Source of the DNA: Dillenia suffruticosa
Lineage: Eukaryota; Streptophyta; Magnoliopsida; Dilleniales; Dilleniaceae
Direction of reading: 5' to 3'
DNA length: 64,000 bases
Assembly (NCBI GenBank): GCA_033439265.1
Contig: JAVTVX010000017.1
Span: forward strand, 12,794,001 to 12,858,000
The position numbers and the translations under genes are program-made. A model generated the notes under the pieces. It saw nothing but the letters and a program-made list of their open reading frames with translations, had not been told where the DNA came from and did no database searches. Of this stretch, positions 34,490-43,630 are shown in pieces; positions within the stretch are counted from its first letter, which is position 1; every line of letters starts with the position of its first letter.

Positions 34490-34669
34490 CCTTAGAGTGT
34501 GAAACATTCTTTTTTTAAAAAAATTAATGCCTTACAAAAAATAATTAATAAAAAATCTAATTTTACACTAAGAGTGCGAAATCAATAGTTTGGGAAAGGA
34601 GTAAAAGAAAAACAATCATAGTTAAATAATTTTAATTAAAAAAATAATATTTTTGTAAAAAAAAGGCCA
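34490..34669. repeat. Right terminal inverted repeat of the Mutator-like element
   Basis: Inverted copy of 29926-30110, AT-rich, starting on the minus strand TGGCCTTTTTTTTACAAAAA. Confidence 0.85.
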
Positions 34670-34678
34670 TATGGCAGC

Positions 34679-35619
34679 AATGAGAAATTTCTGTTGTCCG
34701 GTGGCCTGTGGAAACGGCCCTAGTATGTCCATTCCCCATTGTGCATAGGGCCACAGACTTGCTAGTCAACAAAGCTCAAAGGAAGGTTGGTGAGGGATCA
34801 AAGAGAAGCATTGGCATTTATCACATCATTTGATATAAGATTCTGTATCGGTTCTCATATGGGCCAGTAGTATCTTTGACGCAAGCCTTTGTTAACTAGG
34901 TTCGAGCGCCTAAATAGTTGTCGCATATTCTTTCATAGATTTCCTTAAATATGTATTCTCCTTCTTTAGATGTTAGGCATTTGGGAAAAGAGTGAGTGAA
35001 GAATTTCTTGTAAAGCTCTCCATCAATAATGGTATAGTGCATGGTTTTGTGTTTGACCTTTATCACTTCTTGCTAGGAATCCGGTAATCGGCCGCTTCAG
35101 AGATAAGCCTTGATTGGATCCTTCCAGATTGGTGGGCCACAGGCACCCATGATTTTTTTTGGTTCGTCTATATTCAGGTATGGAAGGTTCTAAACATAGA
35201 TGGTTCAACTAGTTTCAATAGAATCATAACTCGCAAGTTTGGAAAGCATGTCCGCTTTGGTGTTCTCGAATTTGGAAATCTATAGTATGCTGACTTTGTT
35301 GAATTTGGTCATTTCTTCTTGGAGTTTGGAGAGGTATTTCACCATCATTGGTTCTTTTGCATCATAATGTTTCCTTGATCTGTCTGACTACAAGCTGGAG
35401 ATCAGTAAAAACTCAAATGTCCCAAGCTCCTAGTAATGTTGTAATTTGCAAGCCTATCAATAGCATCTTGTATTTAACCTAATTGTTAGTGGTTTGGAAG
35501 TCAAAGCGAAGTGCGTATTATGCCATAAAGTCATCAGGGCCCATCAGGATGAGTCTTGCTCTTCTTCCTGATGAGTTTGAGGAACTATCTACATGCAAAG
35601 TCCATGGTGTAATCGATCC
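34679..35619 (-). pseudogene. RNase H end, linker and integrase N-terminal half, Tat element C
   Basis: Minus strand from 35619: a second RNase H-like domain (WTLHVDSSSNSSG, LILMGPDDF, ALRFDFQTTNN, VFTDLQLVVRQIKE), the linker (LEPSIPEYRRTKKNHG, LARSDKGQTQNHALYHY), a decayed integrase zinc-binding region, then ANASLIPHQPSFELC and WPYAQWGMDILGPFPQATG, with the first catalytic-type aspartate, and QQKFLIAAI at the Mutator-like insertion. Known: Tat-lineage elements carry an extra archaeal-type RNase H ahead of integrase, which fits this order. Many stops. Confidence 0.82.
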
Positions 35620-35624
35620 CCCTT

Positions 35625-38202
35625 TGTAACACCGACACAGCGGTGTCCGTATTTTTGTATTTCGGTTTAGAAATTTAATAACAATATTTCTCACTTTATA
35701 TATATAGAAAAATTTTTATTTATTTGGAGCGGTTGAATTTTTAGGATTTTTTTTTCATTTGATATATTCTCTATAAAAAATTAAAAAAAAAAAAGAAACA
35801 AAACAGCGGAGTGCTGCGTTTTGAGACAAAACGCAGCACCCCCGCCCAATTTGGGATTAGGGCTTTTAGCCCCAATCCTTCTCTCTCTCTCTTCATCTCT
35901 CTCTCCCCAACTTTTCGTCTCCCCTTCTCCCCGCCTCTTCATCTTCCGCGGCTGCCGCCCTCCTCCGTGACTGTTTCGCGCCCTCCGCCGTGACCTACTG
36001 CCACCACCACCATCACCATCTTCTTCTTCTTCTTCTCTCCTTCTCTATCTTTCTCTCTCGGATTCTCTCTCTCACTGTTCACTCCCTCTCTATCTCTCGC
36101 GATCGCCCCTCCACCGTGAATCCGACACTCTCCACCGCGATTCGCGCAGCCACCACCCAGTTCCCTCACCCGAAGCCGTCGTGCGCCACCCACCGCCACT
36201 GCTACTTCCTCCCGTGAGCGCGAACGCGAGCCCGAGCACGCCTCAGCCTACACGGTCCCTGCACCAGCACGCCCCAGCACGCCTCTGCACGAGCGCTAGC
36301 GCGCCCCTGCGCGAGCGCAGTGCGCATAGCATGCGGCCTTCTACGCGAGCGCGCGCCTTAGCCCAAGAGCGCACGCTCCAACCCGAGCGCGAGCCCAAGT
36401 CCTAGCCCGGGAGGTGCCAGCCTGCACGTGCAGCCCGCGGCCCACTGCAGCCGTGAAACCATCGCCAGCCCGTGAGCGCACTAGGCCCGCCAGCCCGCAA
36501 CCCACGAGCCCGAGACGGCCCGTGAAAGTCCGTGAGCCTCTGCGAAGGTAAATGACTCAAAATTTCTATTTACACACTAAGGTTTCGAATTTCTTTAGTA
36601 ATTGGACTTAAATTGCTCACAATTGTTTCGAATTTGGAAACATTCACGTTTTAGACCAAACCGACGGGCGAACGAAAGCTAGATCCGAGATCCGAGGAAC
36701 CCTAGGTGAGAGAAATGAAATCTCTTCAACCTTTGGATAAACTTTGTCAAATTAGGTAGTATTGGTTGGAAAGAAAAAATTGAAGATCCATTACTACGCC
36801 CTTATTTGATATCGAATTGTGATGATTAATTAGGAAAATCTCATTGGAGACTCGAGCGGTCAGATTTGAATTGGCTTTTAAAATAGGGAGTGATCACCCT
36901 CCCGTATATGGTGAGTGGGATTTATTTCAATACTTTTGTTTAATATGTAAATCCTGTTTTACAACATTTTGATGAATGAGTATGATTTGTCATATGATTG
37001 AAATGTTTTGACTAGTTTTAAAATTGATTTTTGTGAACCGATGGAGTGTCCAAAAACTGTGTTGAATTATGAAATTATGCATCCATGTGGTTGAAATGTA
37101 TAATGTGCCATTTTATGCTCTATGTTGCATTGGTTTATGAACCTGATTTCGGCACATTTTGATATGATATTGATTTTGGCCTTGAGGGCTTTGATATGTA
37201 TTGTTTCGTAGCTACGAAAGATACCGTGAGAGACGCTTTGGTGGCATCCGGATATGCCTAGGCCTGGGGTATCCCACGAGTTGTCATGATTTGATTAACG
37301 ACACGATACTAGCCAGGTTGAACCCGAAAGGGGGAGGATTTGGATACTCTCTCCAAGTCTAGCACCTGGACGAGGTTCGTCGTCAACGCCGAGGTAGAGA
37401 CCACTTTAAATAAACTTGCATATAACACCCCCGGTGCGCCTGTCATAGGTCGCGGTAAACCTCTGCCAGGACATTTTTGGCTGGCAGCTCTATGATTTTT
37501 AGTGACAGTGCTTTGGATCATATTTGACTTGAAAATGCATGCTAATGATATATTATTGAAATGAAAAGTATGATGATTTGAAATATGATTCGTAAACTTA
37601 TGCTTTAACACTCCAGTTTCACACTTCATATTTGACGATTGCATTGACCCACTCACTCACTAAGTATTCTTCCCCGAGTACTCACCCCTCACTTCCCTTC
37701 TTGTTTCAGAGATAGTATTTGGCAAGGAGCATTGCTTTTAGGAAGCTCAATATCATTAAAAGATTTGGTCTAGACTTGATATATATATTTCGTGAGTAGT
37801 ATGGACATGTTATTGCATAACATTGCATTGAGGCATTTCTGGTTCATCATGTCTTAGAAGTGTACTCTAGGATCGCTCGGTGCCTCCTCTAAATCATAGG
37901 AGGGGCGACTGGCGGCTGTCCATGCCTTTGACTGGAGCATGGCAGTAGAAGTCTGTGGTTAGGACTGTGGAAATTCGTTGTTATAGCCTGCGTTGTTCTG
38001 GATATTGGTTGTGGGATTGGTTGATTTTGGAGAAGTCAGGATGGCCATTTATTTATTTTATAGGATGAATATTGATATACATGTAAAATTGTACATGGGA
38101 GACCTCCGATTTATGGGGAGGTTCTGTCCGATTTTTCATAAAAATACAACCGGCATCCAGGGTAACGGGCGGCTCTTCATGATCCCGGTTCGGGGCGTGA
38201 CA
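35625..38202 (+). mobile_element. 2.6-kb solo LTR with perfect 5-bp target duplication
   Basis: Starts TGTAACACCGACACAGCGG and ends GGGGCGTGACA. CCCTT lies on both sides (35620-35624 and 38203-38207). It splits the pol frame of Tat element C at the start of the second RNase H-like domain. The LTR contains an A-rich stretch, then CT-rich and strikingly CpG-rich sequence (about 35930-36540), then AT-rich sequence and a CACTCACTCACTAAG block near 37650. No gag or pol is present. ORFs 35811-35993, 35939-36199, 35990-36217, 36181-36405, 37309-37656 and 37993-38211 are incidental. The end sequences suggest a Ty3/gypsy chromovirus-type family, which I cannot confirm. Confidence 0.88.
35930..36540. 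other. CpG-rich segment inside the solo LTR
   Basis: Composition changes abruptly to C/G-rich with many CG steps (for example GCGAGCGCG-type strings at 36300-36400), unlike nearly all other sequence here. It lies in the 5-prime half of the LTR, after a short A/T-rich part, where U3/R promoter sequence would be. Confidence 0.7.
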
Positions 38203-38207
38203 CCCTT

Positions 38208-38923
38208 CTGATAGGCTGTTGGTAAATGTCTCAACAGAATTTGAGAATGTGCATTCGAAAATAAAATCGGCTATAGCTTGACCTTTAATAGCCGACCTTG
38301 GTAGGTACTCAATGCAGAACTCTCTAAGCTGAATGACCCACTTGTTGAAGCGGCCTAAGATGTCTCTATTCTGTAATATCTGCTTTAATAGTTGGTTGGT
38401 TAGTACCACGATTATGTGTTCCTAGAAGTAAGGACAGAGATGGCGAGTGGTTATGATGAGGGCGAATGCCACTCTTTCGATAAGCCTATAGTTGATTTAT
38501 GACTCTTGGAGCACTCTGTTGACATAATACATAGATTTTTGCACAGTAGCCTTCGGCCTTACAAGTATAGAGCAAAGGGCTTGGTTAGATACAGATAAGT
38601 AAATATAGAATTTCTCACCAGGAATGGGCAAAGAGAGGAGAGGTGGTACAAGATGTACTCCTTGAGCATGTCAAAAGCCAGCTGATATTCAGGACGTCAA
38701 AGAAAGGTTTGTATCTTGCTCCTACCTTTGACATAAACCGGTTCAATGATGTAATTCGTCCAGTCAGACGTTGCGTCTCTTTCAATGTTTTTGGTGGAGC
38801 CATGTCTAAAATAACTTGAATCTTCATTGGGTTGGCCTTGATCCCTCAATTAGTGATCAAGAATCCTAGGAACTTACTAGAAGTAATTCCGAAAGCGCAC
38901 TTGGCTAGGTTCGGTTTCATATT
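38208..38923 (-). pseudogene. RT C-terminal part and RNase H, Tat element C
   Basis: Minus strand from 38923: NMKPNLAKCAFGITSSKFLG, IKANPMKIQVILDMAPPKTL, ETQRLTGRITSLNRFMSK (thumb and connection of reverse transcriptase), a decayed RNase H with broken frames, then from 38409 LTNQLLKQILQNRDILGRFN, KWVIQLREFCIEYLPRSAIK, GQAIADFI. Known: reverse transcriptase copies element RNA and RNase H removes it. The preceding part of RT is on the far side of the CACTA insertion. Confidence 0.85.
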
Positions 38924-38926
38924 AAA

Positions 38927-39825
38927 CATTACCAGAAAATAGGCCATCAGTGATGGAAAAATCCGTCGCTGATGGCATAAAATCCGTCATTGAAGGGTAT
39001 CAGCGACGGATTTTTTCCGATGCTAAATCCATCAAAAAAAGACACCCCGCTAAATATCAGCAATGGATTTTTTTTCGTCGCTGAAACTGGAAAAAAAAAA
39101 CTGAAAAAAAGGACAAAAAAATTGGCGATGGACTGGGGTCCGTCGCTGATTTTTTAGGTATAAAAAAAAAGAAGGATTTCAGCAGGAGGCCCTGACCTAA
39201 CGCTAAACCCAACCCGCCCACCCACATGGCCTACCTGAGCACGTCAACCACTAGACCAAGCAAGTTATCTAACCATATTTCTTTTTTTTACTTATTATCT
39301 TTATTTCATTTTTTTAATAATATTAAAATAATAAAAAATTATAATTTATTATAAAATAATAAAATAATTTTATTTTCACTTAAAATAAAATAATAAAAAT
39401 TTTGAAAAAAATAAAATAATATTATTCTTTGCAAAATAAAATACAAATAAAAAGAATTATTAAATAAAATAAATAAATAAAAATTCGTCACTAATTTATC
39501 GGTAATCCGTCGCTAATTTTCCTTCGGTAATTCGTCGCTAAAGGCTGTACATATATATTTTTTTTCCTCCACCAATTCACCAACGGAAATTAGTGATGGA
39601 AAAATTCTATCACTAAAAATTCCGTCAGTAATCCGTCGTTGATAATTTTATAATTTTTTTTATTTTTTTAAGGATTTAGCGACGGAAATAATTCCGTCAC
39701 TAATTTCTATCACTAATTCATCGGTATTCTATCCGAAGGCAATCCCTCGCAAATCCGTCACTATTAGGGACGGATTTTTGTCCATCGGTAATATTCCGTC
39801 GCTATTGCCATGTTTTCTAGTAGTG
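38927..39825. mobile_element. CACTA-type non-autonomous element, 0.9 kb
   Basis: The left end reads CATTACCAGAAAATAGGCCAT and the right end, inverted, CACTACTAGAAAACATGGCAA. They agree with CACTA at the right and one changed base at the left. The flanks AAA (38924-38926 and 39826-39828) are the 3-bp target duplication expected of this superfamily. Both subterminal regions hold many copies of (A/T)TCCGTCGCTGA/AAT in both orientations, the usual transposase-binding repeats. The middle is AT-rich and has no transposase, so the element depends on another copy. It lies in reverse transcriptase of Tat element C. Confidence 0.9.
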
Positions 39826-39828
39826 AAA

Positions 39829-40560
39829 GCTCTCTAATGTGTAGAATGTTTCCTCCAGGTCCTCTATATGGCCCTCCTAACTATTGTTTTTGACGAGCAT
39901 GTCATGCACATAGGCTTAGATGTTCCTACTGAGTTGCTCATTGAAGACTTTGTTGACTAACCATTAGAAAGTTACTCCTACATTTTTAAGACCAAATGGA
40001 ATGACTTTGTAACAATAGGTGCCGGATTCTATAATAAATCTAGTTTTTTTCCTCATCCTCTAGGACCATACGAATTTGGTGACCCAAATATGTGTCGATC
40101 AAACTTAGGAGCTAATGTCTTGATGAATTATTTATGAGTTTATCAATATTCAGGAGGGGTTAGCTGTCCTTGGGGTTTGCCTTATCAAGGTTGGTGAAAT
40201 CAACACACATCATCAATTTGCCATTCGCTTTTTTCACTATGACCACGTTTGCTAGTCATTCGGGATACTTTACCTCTCTAATGAAGTTCGTCACTAGTAG
40301 TTTTTATACTTCTTCTTGTATCGCTTGCTGGCACTGGAGCGCAAATGCTCCTTTCTTCTATTTTATAGATTTGTGACTAGGATCCACCATCAACTTGTGG
40401 ATGATTACTAAAGGATTTATTCCTAGCTTAACTTTAGGTGACCATGTAAAGACGCGAGAATGCCATCGCAAGCACCCGATTATGGAATCCCGAAGGAGAG
40501 TTGGAAAGTGGGATCTTAGTGGACAATCTGGCCCGAACTCTAAACTCTTCACCAGGCTTA
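39829..40560 (-). pseudogene. RT N-terminal and palm part, Tat element C
   Basis: Minus strand from 40552: SLEFGPDCPLRSHFPTLLRD, RVFTWSPKVKLGINPLVIIH, KLMVDPSHKS, then frames reading EVKYPEWLANVVIVKKANGK, MMCVDFTNLDKANPKDS, LLSLIDTYLGHQIRMVLEDE and, near 39890-39910, AYVHDMLVKN, where the usual Tyr-x-Asp-Asp has become Tyr-Val-His-Asp. Loss of the first catalytic aspartate plus several stops make it inactive. Confidence 0.85.
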
Positions 40561-40574
40561 GGTTTAGCAGATTG

Positions 40575-41075
40575 CTAGATGTTATCTTTAAACTCTACGA
40601 TGTCTACACTGAAGTTCTTCTTTTTCTTTTCCAATATAAGGATGCTATGGGGATCTGGGTTGCAAGTAAGCGTTGCAATGCCCAGAAGTGTTCTAAAATT
40701 GACCTTCATATGCTTAGTACCCGATAGGGCTTTTAAATCATTTAGGCCAGAACAGTCCAAGATAGCATTGTACGAAGAAGGTAGCTTAACAATACTAAAA
40801 GAAGTCGAGGAGGAAGTGTGATTGAGCGGTGTACCCAAAGTTATAAGGAGCGAGATAATGCCTTCAGGATATAGTCGCTTATTCGAAAGTCTTTTCAAAG
40901 GCCCAATAAGGGGTTGAAGATATATTTGGTGAAAACCTATTTGAGAGAAGGCATCACAATAAAGAAAAATTAGCCATGTATTCAGGGTTAAAACTACTAG
41001 TGAAGAAGTCAATTGTTGGCCTCCTTCATTTCAGTGACATGCTGATAGGAGAAACAGGGCATGAATTCTCTTTAA
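40575..41075 (-). pseudogene. Protease remnant directly after the leader, Tat element C
   Basis: The minus-strand open piece 41012-40575 contains YCDAFSQIGFHQIYLQPLIG, PLKRLSNKRLYPEGIISLLI, TLGTPLNHTSS, LPSSYNAILDCSGLNDLKAL and GTKHMKVNFRT, the second half of the clan AA protease of Tat elements. The active-site half is missing, and only about 80 bases separate this from the leader motif at 41091, so the whole gag gene and the start of protease are absent. The same truncated arrangement is seen at 51917-52425. The plus-strand ORFs 40395-40727 and 40579-40821 are antisense shadows. Confidence 0.8.
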
Positions 41076-41090
41076 GCTAATCAATTAGTC

Positions 41091-41110
41091 GTTCCCACAG
41101 TTGGCACCAA
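41091..41110 (-). other. Leader/primer motif of Tat element C
   Basis: The minus strand reads TTGGTGCCAACTGTGGGAAC, the conserved motif that follows the 5-prime LTR in plant Tat-type elements and contains the primer-binding site. It is five bases from the proposed LTR end and sets the orientation. Confidence 0.75.
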
Positions 41111-41115
41111 TCCGT

Positions 41116-42188
41116 TGATTAGCTTAACAATACTAGTAGTTTCTCTTGTGTGTAGTATGTAAAACAAGAGAAATGCATACTTGGCAAATTGCCTCTACTT
41201 AATATATATATAGCATATATGGGGAGTGCCGCATGTGCTTGGGGGTGCAAAAACTAGCTTCTTTATAGAGAGATCATGTGAAATCTTTCAAGATTACTGG
41301 AACTATAATATTAGACTTTCTGTAGAGTCGAAATCTTTTTGAGATAAGAAAGTTTCTATTGCCATCGCGAAGATCCGTGAAGGTTAGATTCACTAAGAGA
41401 TTTACTACCTTATTGGGAGATATTACAATAAACTCATATGGCTTAGGAAAGGTTTAAACTTGTTAAAAATTTCTTTCCTTATCGGGTAATTATGACTTTG
41501 TCAGAAAGAGAAGTCAAAGGGGAAAAACTAAAAGAGTCTAAGCCTTATGTAGTCTCAGTGTGTGGTATATAAAGCAAGAGAGATACGTACCTATCAAGTT
41601 GCCTTTACTTAGTATATATAGCATATATGAGTAGTGCCACGTGTGCTTGGAGTGTATAAACCCTAGTTTCTTTGTGGAGAGGTCGTATGAGATTTTTCGA
41701 AATTACAGAAACTATAATAGTAGACTTTCTATGGATTTGGAGTCTTTTGAGATAAGAAAGTTTTTATTGTCATCATGTAGATCTGCGAAGGTCAGATTCA
41801 TTAAAGAATTTACTTTTTTATTGTGAGAGATTGCAATAAACCCCTATCAGGTTAGGAAATATTTAAACTTGTCGAAAATTTATTTTCTTATTGGGTAATT
41901 ATGAGTAGGACTCATTGCATGATAGAAATTAACTCTACAAGGACCGAGAGGTTGGAAAGGCGAGAGGTTAAGCAGCCTATGCCAAGATATTAATCAATCA
42001 ATGCAAGAATTGAAAAGGTCCTAATAAAAGGTTCAGGTTGAGAGAGAGGTATCAACCAAGAGGATGTTCCCCGAGAGGGAGTTTTGTTCAAGATCAACCA
42101 AGAGGTTTGAGCTAAGTGATTTGTGGGCCTTGCGGTTAAGGGCTTGTTCGGCCTTCATGGTAGTGAGCTAGCGGACCATGTACCATCA
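41116..42188 (-). repeat. 5-prime LTR of Tat element C, with 420-bp internal duplication
   Basis: The minus strand starts TGATGGTACATGG and ends TAATCA. A block of about 360 bases is present twice, at 41151 and 41571 (TGTAGTATGTAAAACAAGAG and TGTGGTATATAAAGCAAGAG heads; ATATATAGCATATATG, GGAACTATAAT-TTAGACTTT and TTTAAACTTGTTAAAAATTT-like bodies). The matching 3-prime LTR at 26600-27287 has the block once. The small ORF at 41641-41826 is incidental. Confidence 0.78.
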
Positions 42189-42716
42189 AATTCCATTATT
42201 TCTTTAATTATTGTTTCTAACAAAAAGAAGAAAACTACATGAAAAATTTGGGAATTGGAAAAGGTGTCGGAGCAAGTGATTTGTATAGGAAACTAGGAGG
42301 AGTACACCGCACTTGTACGCGGTGTGAAGTTTGAATTTTATATGAAATATCGGGGTTATGTGTCCATCGGAAATAAGTGTAAAAGAATAATTGAAACGTT
42401 ATTATTATTATAAAATATGTTAAATTTTGATTTTATAGAGAGTTAAATCAATATAAATTAGAAAATTGAAATTTGTCAGAAAAAATGTGGAGTACTTGAT
42501 TAATTAATACGATGAATAATCATAAAGTTTTGAAATGACGAGTAAAATAACATTAATTTTAAAATTGGTATGAGATGAAAATTAAGTTTTGATAATAATC
42601 AAATTAAAATAATTAAAATAATTAAAATAATTAAAATAAGAACGAATTTAGAAATATGAGATTGGAGTCATTGAGGTCGACACATGACATATGATAGATT
42701 GACCCAAGCATGAGTT
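42189..42716. other. AT-rich unassigned sequence
   Basis: No gene or known repeat. A short perfect microsatellite of TTAAAATAA units (TAAAATAATTAAAATAATT) lies at about 42598-42640. Confidence 0.5.
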
Positions 42717-42935
42717 TAGATCGACCAAAGCAGGCCTCTAGGTCAACCCGAGGATGGCCTTGGGCCAACCCAAGGTATGGCCTTGGGCCGATCCAAGGAG
42801 GCCTCAAGTTGACCCAGGCATGGCCTATGGCTGACCCAAGGGGCTCCCAAGTCAACCCAAGGGGCTCCCAAATCGACCCAAGTATGCGCTCATGCCAACC
42901 CAAGGAGCTCTCATGTTGACCCATAATTATCAAAA
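42717..42935. repeat. Minisatellite, 21-23 bp unit, 10 copies
   Basis: Ten successive diverged units of the form GTCAACCCAAGG-ATGGCCT, with GTCGACC, GCCAACCC and TTGACCC variants. The minus-strand ORF 42631-42939 and plus ORF 42710-42919 run through it and show repeated peptides (LGLTWEPLG-like), an effect of the repeat and not evidence of a protein. Confidence 0.85.
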
Positions 42936-43138
42936 CCAAATAGGACTACACTTTAATCATAGTCAGACTAATGTTAAAAGAAAAAAGGGTTTGGTTTAAA
43001 TTAAATACTATTTAAATAACTAAACTATGAATTAATAAGGTTCAACCACAATTTTTATTAAAACTCCCCTTCCGGTCCAACCGGGACTTTTTTATCAAGA
43101 AATTTTATTGAAAAAATATGCTACTCTTTCTCTTTCTT

Positions 43139-43630
43139 CTTCATTTATACACCTCACCCTTTTTGTTTTCTTTATATCTATCCGGGATAAAAATGTCTCG
43201 TCTCCTTCATTTATACTCTTCTCCCTCTTTGTTTTCTCTATATGCATCTAATGTGAGATAAAATATCACGTCTCTCTTCATTCATATACCCTCTCTCTTT
43301 TTTTTTGGTATCATATTTTAGACACCGCCCGGTATCCGGGGTTTCGCCCGACTAATTCAGATCGACCGCTGTAATAGCTCCTTTTGGAGGGCGGGTCTCC
43401 CAATGGGAAACGCTCCGTACACATGAGGGCGCGATACTCCCAATAGAAGTCGAATCTCGAACATATTTAAGGATACTCAACTCCACATCCAATTGAGCTA
43501 AGTTACGTTGGTATATACCATCTCTCTCTTTGTTTTCTCTATATTCATCCGATTTGGGATAAAAATGTCATCTCTCTTTTCTTATTCTTTCTATAATCTA
43601 TATCCATCCGATATAGGATAAAAATATTTT
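43139..43630. repeat. Tandem repeat of about 70 bp, 4 diverged copies
   Basis: Each unit has TTCATTTATAC, CTCTTTGTTTTCTCTATAT, CATCCG and GGGATAAAAATGTC. Units start near 43139 and 43207; the third (about 43277) is split by a SINE and resumes at 43527; the fourth runs to about 43630. Confidence 0.75.
43303..43512 (-). mobile_element. tRNA-derived SINE
   Basis: On the minus strand a Pol III A box (TAGCTCAATTGG, 43489-43500) is followed 26 bases later by a B box (GTTCGAGATTC, 43452-43462), then an unrelated body and an A-rich tail (ACCAAAAAAAAAG). The flanks ATATACCCTCTCTCTTT (about 43284-43300) and ATATACCATCTCTCTCTTTG (43513-43532) are a near-perfect target duplication of about 17 bases. The neighbouring tandem units show the uninterrupted sequence. 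It is not a functional tRNA: no cloverleaf beyond the two boxes. SINEs are mobilised by LINE enzymes. Confidence 0.75.

Larger units (their letters stand above)
29926..34669 (-). mobile_element. Mutator-like element with transposase and plant mobile domain remnants
   Basis: Seen: long terminal inverted repeats (left arm about 29926-30110, right arm about 34490-34669) sharing TTTACAAAAATATTATTTTT, ATTATTTAACTAT, CCAAACTATTGATTTCGCA and GTGTTTCA-ACT blocks. The flanks are TATGGCGAC (29917-29925) and TATGGCAGC (34670-34678), a 9-bp target duplication with two mismatches that also repeats one stretch of the disrupted integrase (AAI / VAI). Known: 9-bp duplications and long inverted repeats define Mutator-like elements. 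The interior encodes, on the minus strand, a MURA-type transposase then a plant mobile domain protein, both decayed. Confidence 0.9.

Noticed and set aside
35811..36405. Several ORFs in the CT- and CG-rich part of the solo LTR, first suspected as a gene start
   Set aside because: The span lies wholly inside a solo LTR with perfect CCCTT duplication. The peptides are low-complexity His, Leu, Ser and Pro runs.
40395..40821. Plus-strand ORFs of 110 and 80 codons
   Set aside because: Antisense to RT and protease of Tat element C.
42631..42939. 102-residue minus ORF with repeated LGLTWEPLG-like peptides
   Set aside because: It follows directly from the 21-23-bp minisatellite. Unit lengths vary and the frame would not be kept by selection.
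43452..43500. Possible tRNA gene (A and B boxes)
   Set aside because: No acceptor stem or anticodon arm can be folded around the boxes; the A-tail and target duplication show a SINE.
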